From Icerya purchasi (Eukaryota > Arthropoda > Insecta > Hemiptera > Monophlebidae), in the NCBI GenBank assembly GCA_039619475.1, contig CM077115.1, forward strand, positions 394,168,557 through 394,232,556: 64,000 nucleotides of DNA. Direction: 5' to 3'. The number at the start of each line of letters is the position of its first letter. Position 1 is the first letter of the stretch. Below, in pieces: positions 59,034 to 64,000 of this stretch. The position numbers were made by a program, and so were the translations under genes. Under the pieces are notes generated by a model. That model worked only from the letters and a program-made list of their open reading frames with translations. It did not search any database and was not told the DNA's origin.

Positions 59034-59760
59034 AGGGGAAGGTCGGGTAGCCCCGGACGCTTTAAAGAATTACAAATAAAAATACTAATAAACAAAAAAT
59101 ACGTCTTTATTATGAACTTAAAAAATAACTAGAAACTTCTTTAATCATATTAATTAAGAATTCGTAATCATATCACAATTTTTAAAAGAAATATAACGAG
59201 TATACTTTGAAGATATTTTTTTGGCGATACAATAAATGACAGTTATAGTCGTCCCATTTTCCTCTTTCACTTATTCTTCCCTTAAATTTTGTCATATTTC
59301 AGGTCTTTCTGCAACAATAGCAACACCCGTTAAAAATACTTTCTATAAATAAGATAATTGACAAAACAATTGAAGTTTGTTAAAATAATATTTCAAAATT
59401 CAAAACATAAAACGATGTCCGAGGCTACCCGATCGTTATCATGCAACATTTTAAAACATATCTCTTAAATTGTACAAGAAATGTTACAAATACTATTTTA
59501 AAACCGGTAAATATTAAACAAAAGAAAATTTAACATATTACGTGTTGTGCTTGAAAATCTTCAATTGAGTTTGTCAGGATTTTTAGGCGAGAACAAAACG
59601 CTCTCTCACGGTTAACTTACTCGGTGCCAATGCTGCAACCGAGCTGAATTTGTTTCTACTCTAGAAGATACATATTCACAACAACGATTTACGTATTTAG
59701 TTTCTTAGAAATTTAAATGTCCGCGGTTACCCATCGTTCGGAGCTACCCGACCTTCCCCT
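59034..59760. mobile_element. Non-autonomous DNA transposon with 26-bp TIRs (unclassified)
   Basis: The left terminus AGGGGAAGGTCGGGTAGCCC (59034 on, extending to 59059) is repeated in inverted orientation at 59735-59760, with 24 of 26 bases matching. The element is 727 bp. The terminal word recurs inside it. A CCGAGGCTACCCGATCGTT segment lies at about 59418-59436, and CCGCGGTTACCCATCGTT lies at 59721-59738, directly next to the right TIR. Such internal or subterminal copies of the end sequence are typical of transposase-binding sites. No transposase is encoded. A convincing target-site duplication is not visible, and the superfamily is unknown. The 89-codon frame at 58781-59050 only reads into the left TIR by chance. 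Confidence 0.7.
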
Positions 59761-62700
59761 ACTAAATTTTATAACGGCGCGACGGCACAAACTTAGAAAA
59801 AGACTTTTATGATTGAATTTAACAGAAAAGAAAAGAAAAATTGTCTCTTAATTTTTTTCCTATAAAAAATATAGTTCCTACAAGCAGATACACTACTGTT
59901 CTCTATTTGTTAATTAACACGTTAATCGTAATAGTAAATTTAACGGAATTGATGAAAACTTTTTGAAACGGGTCATTATTAGAAAGAGCCCACTGCTAAA
60001 AAATCATCAATTACAGTAAAAAAAAAAAAAGTTGTACCTCTCTGTAATCTTTTTGTGTTTCTCTTTTATATTCTGATACTGATTTGGATTTTACAATTTT
60101 ACTATAGTACTTTCATGTATGAAAAAGAAAAAAAAGATCGGTGTCTGGACTTGTGAGTCTATTAAAAACTATATTTGTTTAATCAGTGAAGAAAATATTT
60201 CATCGAAGTTTTGTAGCAGACCAAATTTTTCAATGTAAATCTTGGACATTGAAAAATTATACCATAATAGCGACTAAATTGTTCACAAGCCCTTCAACAT
60301 AGTTATAACTGATTTTTCCCGTGTTCGCTATTTTATTTTCAAAATTAGGACTACCAAAATTTAGCTGAAAACCGAACGTTTTTATAAATTATCGGAAACA
60401 ATATCGAAGAAGAGTTAAATTTTATGTTTTTTTATTTTTCAAGTAAATATACGACGTTAGCAATAGGTAGAAGAAAAGATGAACTATAAATCATCGATAT
60501 TTTTTTTTTTTAATTTAATTAATTTATTTATTTTTTTAATTAATTAGGGCTTTGACAAGACACACTAGTAGTAGAGATGCGAATTATTTAAAACGCAAAT
60601 TCAAATTGCGAAATAGGTATTTCCCGATTTTTCATATTTCGAAAATGGTTTCTTTATATATGAAAAAAAAAAAAAAAATTGAAAACAAAAAACAAAAAAT
60701 ATTTCAATACTATTAAACGGAGAAGGGCGTAACGTTGAATCGCGGGCGAATGGAATTAAGTTGATTCGGATTAACTCAATTAGTATGCAATAGACAACGT
60801 CAAGGATTTTGTTTACATCATTAGTATGTGGTTTATCGCAAACAATTTTTGAAGAAGTGTAAAAGTGGTATGAAGTAAATATTTTCTTTTTTTTTTTTTT
60901 CCCGTATATAAATACATTACTCGTATTTTCTTTTAAAAATTGTAAGAAGCACGTGATATACAAAACTGCCGCGGTGATATATGTATTCGTTTAGAATTTA
61001 GTATTTTACGTTACTTAGAAAACCGGGCAACAGATGGAAAGACATTCAGAACATTTTGAAAAGGATATAAAGGAACCCTTATGCGTGTAAAATCCTGATT
61101 TCCAGAAGTTTTTAGAGGAATTATATACCAAAAAGGAGAAGAAATTCTGTCGCCAGGTTGAAATGTGCAACAGGTCACACATGAACTAAGCAGCGGGGTT
61201 TCTGTAATGCATCAAGCAGCACTTTGAAATATTTTCCAAATCGTCAAAGGCACGAGAGTCACATTCAAGATTTAATAAGAAATCAGATACGATATGATTC
61301 GATTAAAAAGAGTTCCCCTCCTTTTCAGTAGAAAAACTTTAACGAAGCTTTCTACAGTTATTCCTCTTAAATTAATATTCTAAAATTATCAATTGTAATG
61401 CAGCCTTGCCTTCGATGTGCATAACAGAATTGCACAATAGTTAGGCAATTCGGTCAACCTACTACTATATATCGCGTGGAGGGCAGCTAACGTTGTACAT
61501 TCCCTCATTATATAGAATCCTTTACTTTTTTCTCGGAATAGAAAGTTACTTTTGGCGCATTATTATTATCGTGTAAAAAGTTCATATAAAGGTACCACGT
61601 ACCGATGATGATGATGATGGTGGAAAACGGCGTTTGAATTTTTTCGCCGTTTAACGTATCGCCAGCAAACACACAATGTATCATCGGCCCTTCCCACATA
61701 TTATTGGGCTTGTTTTAAAGCATACGAAAAGCCTGAAACTAGTAAAGTTTGCGGAGCTCGGATAATTTTGGTGACTTTAATTTTCTCTTTCTAAAGAGAG
61801 TATTTTGACGACAACTGAATTATTGCAATTTTTTGCATTAAAGATTCTGAAATAGTGGGGAAGACTAATTAAAATTCGATTTTAATTCATGTACCGGATG
61901 ATAATGACAGTATGGAGAAGTAACAACAGATGGACAGGGAAAGGATATGATAGCACAGAAAAGCATTAAAGAAATGGTCGAAAGATTTTGTCAATTGCGA
62001 ATAAAGCAGCGAGCGCTTGGTGGTAGAGAAAGGAAGGGCAGTGCTTTTCAATAAATGCTACACGTAAATCGTGAGGCACAGTTGCCAAAATATAAAAAGA
62101 AGACTAGAGAGGAAGACGAGAGTCAAAGTCAGTGGCAATAGTAAAGCGCAGACGAATATAATGATAATTCCATAAGAGAAAAATATACCGCTTTGAACCG
62201 GAACCGAATATGATGGAAAACAGAAACAAAAAAAAAAAAAAAAGAACACAAAAACTTAATTTCGTTCGAAATAAAAACCGAAACTAACCAACATTTTTTT
62301 TTTTTTTCGGGTTTTTTTCAAGTTCTTTTTCCAGTAAATTTATGCCGAAAAAAGAAATATTCGTGTAACTATTTCTATTTTTTACCGTGCGTAAACGTCA
62401 CAGTTTTGCGCTGACGCTGAATTACGTTACACCGCTGTTTATTCAGCTGTAAAAAATATCACGTGTTCCTCTCACGGGGCAATGTTGGGTCAAAAATGGG
62501 CACTAATATTAAATGATGCGGAGAAGTAATTTCATTGATTTTTCGAAAATAACAGATTTAGTCACAGAATGATAGGTAGTCAACAGTGTGGAGTGGAACT
62601 GTGAGCCAGCTTTAGAAGCATTTAAGAGTGATAGTCTCGATTTAAGTGGGAATGCCATATAAGGATGGGGAGGACATGGTCACTACTAAAACTGCTATAC

Positions 62701-62827
62701 AAGTGTTTCCATTCTCACTCTGAAGCGTAGCTGGGAAAGACCAAGGAAAGATACACAGAGCACTGTAAAGAAGGAAAAGTTTTTGTACTAGAAATTGATG
62801 GAAAAATCAAAAATATGCATCCAACTC
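59761..62827. other. Non-coding stretch
   Basis: AT-rich with several A or T runs (60019-60030, 60488-60511, 60664-60678, 62228-62243). A short (GAT)n run lies at about 61602-61618. The 120-codon frame 60601-60963 (-) reads through A/T runs and is not credible. Confidence 0.5.
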
Positions 62828-62930
62828 TACCGCGCAGTGAAGTTGGTTAGGCGGTAGTGTCTCGTTCAAGTAGGACCACCACCTGGTTCGAATCTCGATT
62901 CTGTTAAGAATAAATTAAAATTTCTCTTGC
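62828..62930 (+). mobile_element. tRNA-like SINE head (second copy or related family)
   Basis: The segment has a canonical D-arm/A-box-like AGTTGGTTAGGC (62841-62852) and a B box GGTTCGAATCTC (62885-62896) at tRNA spacing. It is followed by TTAAGAATAAATTAAAATTT, similar to the AAATGAATTAAAATTAAA that follows the head of the SINE at 46989. The conserved GGCAATGGCAAACC core is not present downstream; the sequence runs into a G-rich run at 62955-62969. It is probably a truncated or diverged SINE. A genuine tRNA gene is unlikely because the acceptor ends do not pair well. Confidence 0.55.
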
Positions 62931-64000
62931 GCTGGCTTAGGCAAGCTCTTCCGGGGCGGGGGGGGGGGGCAAAAAGAAGATTTAAAAATATTTGGTAATT
63001 TTTATTTTGTTCTACATACACCAAACAGAATAATGATAAAACTGATTTTCATAATCTCGCCAATTGTGACCTGAAAAACCTTCCGAACGTGTCATCTATA
63101 AACTCCACGCTACTAGTAGTCTATTTCTATTTTGCCCGTTCGCGTCGTTAAAACACATCCTCCGTTATACGATAGTAAATAATTGTACGGGCTTCCCCTG
63201 AAAGAGCTCAACGAGAGAAAGTCGTATTAAATAAAAATTAGTTTTAAAGAACAATTAACGATGAAGAAAAATAGCATGTTCGATGCGAACAAAGAAAACT
63301 TCTCATTAACTTCGTAGTGGGGCTAAACAGTTTTACAGATTGCCAAGGAACTTCGTCGTAATAATCCGTCGTTTTATTTATGCTTTATAAAAAAGTCAGA
63401 ATATAATTCCATATTTAAATTATCATAGATAAAAACGAAAAAAAATCTGTACAGGTGTACACACATTTATATTTAATAAAAACTTTACCGTAATCAAAAA
63501 TTAAAAATTTAAAGCTTTCACAGTGATTACTCATGATAAATAATTTTCGGAAACAACTGTGTTTTTTATAAAGATATTTATTCGCTTAGTTTCCGAAAAT
63601 CATTTACCGTAATCGTTAGACAGAAATGAACGGTGGCCGCAGGCAATAAGAAACAGGTCACAACAATAAAGTACCCGTCAGCTAACCGATGAAGACCAAC
63701 TGCGGTCGGCCAATCGCGGCAGTTTGTCAACGAAACGCCATCTTCATCTAGAAGAGTGCAAACTATCCGATATAAAGATGTAGACGTTTGCGACATGGCA
63801 ACGGACATAAAATGGTTTCTGGCGAGCGTATAAAATTGTAAATATCCGTAAGAAATAATTTCAGAAGCGTCGCGCTCTTTCACGGAAAAAAACTTTGACT
63901 AACATTAAAATGTACGTAGCGCTGATTCTAAGCAAGTGACATCCTAAACTCAAAAAAATGATTACAATGCCGAAATTTCAAAACAAACAAATGGCTGCAA
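62931..64000. other. Non-coding stretch to the right edge
   Basis: A G run lies at 62957-62969. The 101-codon minus-strand frame (63578-63883) includes a hydrophobic stretch (YFIVVTCFLLPAATVHFCLT) but matches no family I know and has no supporting splice or start context. Nothing else is supported. Confidence 0.5.

Noticed and set aside
60601..60963. 120-codon minus-strand frame.
   Set aside because: It is composed largely of Lys and Phe runs from homopolymer tracts, with no recognisable domain.
63578..63883. 101-codon minus-strand frame with a hydrophobic segment.
   Set aside because: It has no family resemblance, no splice signals and no start context, and is most likely a chance frame in a less AT-rich patch.
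1..64000. CRISPR arrays, bacterial operons, prophage or plasmid features.
   Set aside because: There are no regularly spaced repeats with unique spacers, no ribosome-binding sites before long ORFs, and no long ORFs; the sequence is animal genomic DNA.

Overview
The window looks like a stretch of a large, AT-rich animal genome, most likely an insect (possibly a hemipteran, but the sequence does not settle this). There are no long open reading frames, no operon structure and no prokaryotic signals. Instead there are microsatellites, poly(A)-tailed retroposons, and at least one exon with consensus splice sites. The one host-gene feature I can name is an exon on the minus strand at 1016-1182. It encodes part of the first cyclic-nucleotide-binding domain of a cGMP-dependent protein kinase of the foraging/PKG-I type. 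The gene runs right to left, so its later exons lie beyond the left edge. I cannot find its earlier exons, so the rest of the window may be a very long intron or 5' region. That is inference.

From 1.2 to 12 kb the sequence is mainly intronic or intergenic. It holds a cluster of diverged repeats with Helitron-like 3' ends (4.7-6.8 kb), an unidentified candidate exon (7560-7715, minus), a large near-perfect hairpin (10.84-11.33 kb) and a dispersed-repeat tail (about 12.0-12.25 kb). From 12.6 to 18.2 kb there is what looks like a decayed LTR retrotransposon. It has a gag-like coiled-coil segment and an Asn-rich ORF, but no recognisable pol. A G+T-biased block of about 3.8 kb follows and may be its long 3' region.

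From 18 to 48 kb the window is a graveyard of retroelements. A LINE fragment with RNase H lies at 19.4 kb. Two related solo-LTR-like elements lie at 25.2-26.0 and 31.0-31.7 kb. Three 5'-truncated copies of one I-group-like LINE family lie at 28.2-29.1 (minus), 35.2-36.7 (minus) and 43.3-45.1 kb (plus). A broken Penelope-like element with its GIY-YIG endonuclease lies at 33.7-35.2 kb. Two separate pieces of RTE-like LINEs lie at 45.6 and 47.3-48.2 kb. A tRNA-derived SINE with clear target-site duplications lies at 46.99-47.31 kb.

From 48 to 64 kb there is little recognisable apart from a 727-bp element with 26-bp terminal inverted repeats (59034-59760) and a second tRNA-like SINE head (62828 onward). 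Microsatellites are frequent, mostly (TA)n and (CA)n(TA)n. None of the transposable elements looks capable of movement. I see no evidence of a new multi-gene system. The most unusual signals are the recent hairpin, the TIR element, the LTR inserted within a TA tract, and the base-composition island at 14.4-18.2 kb.
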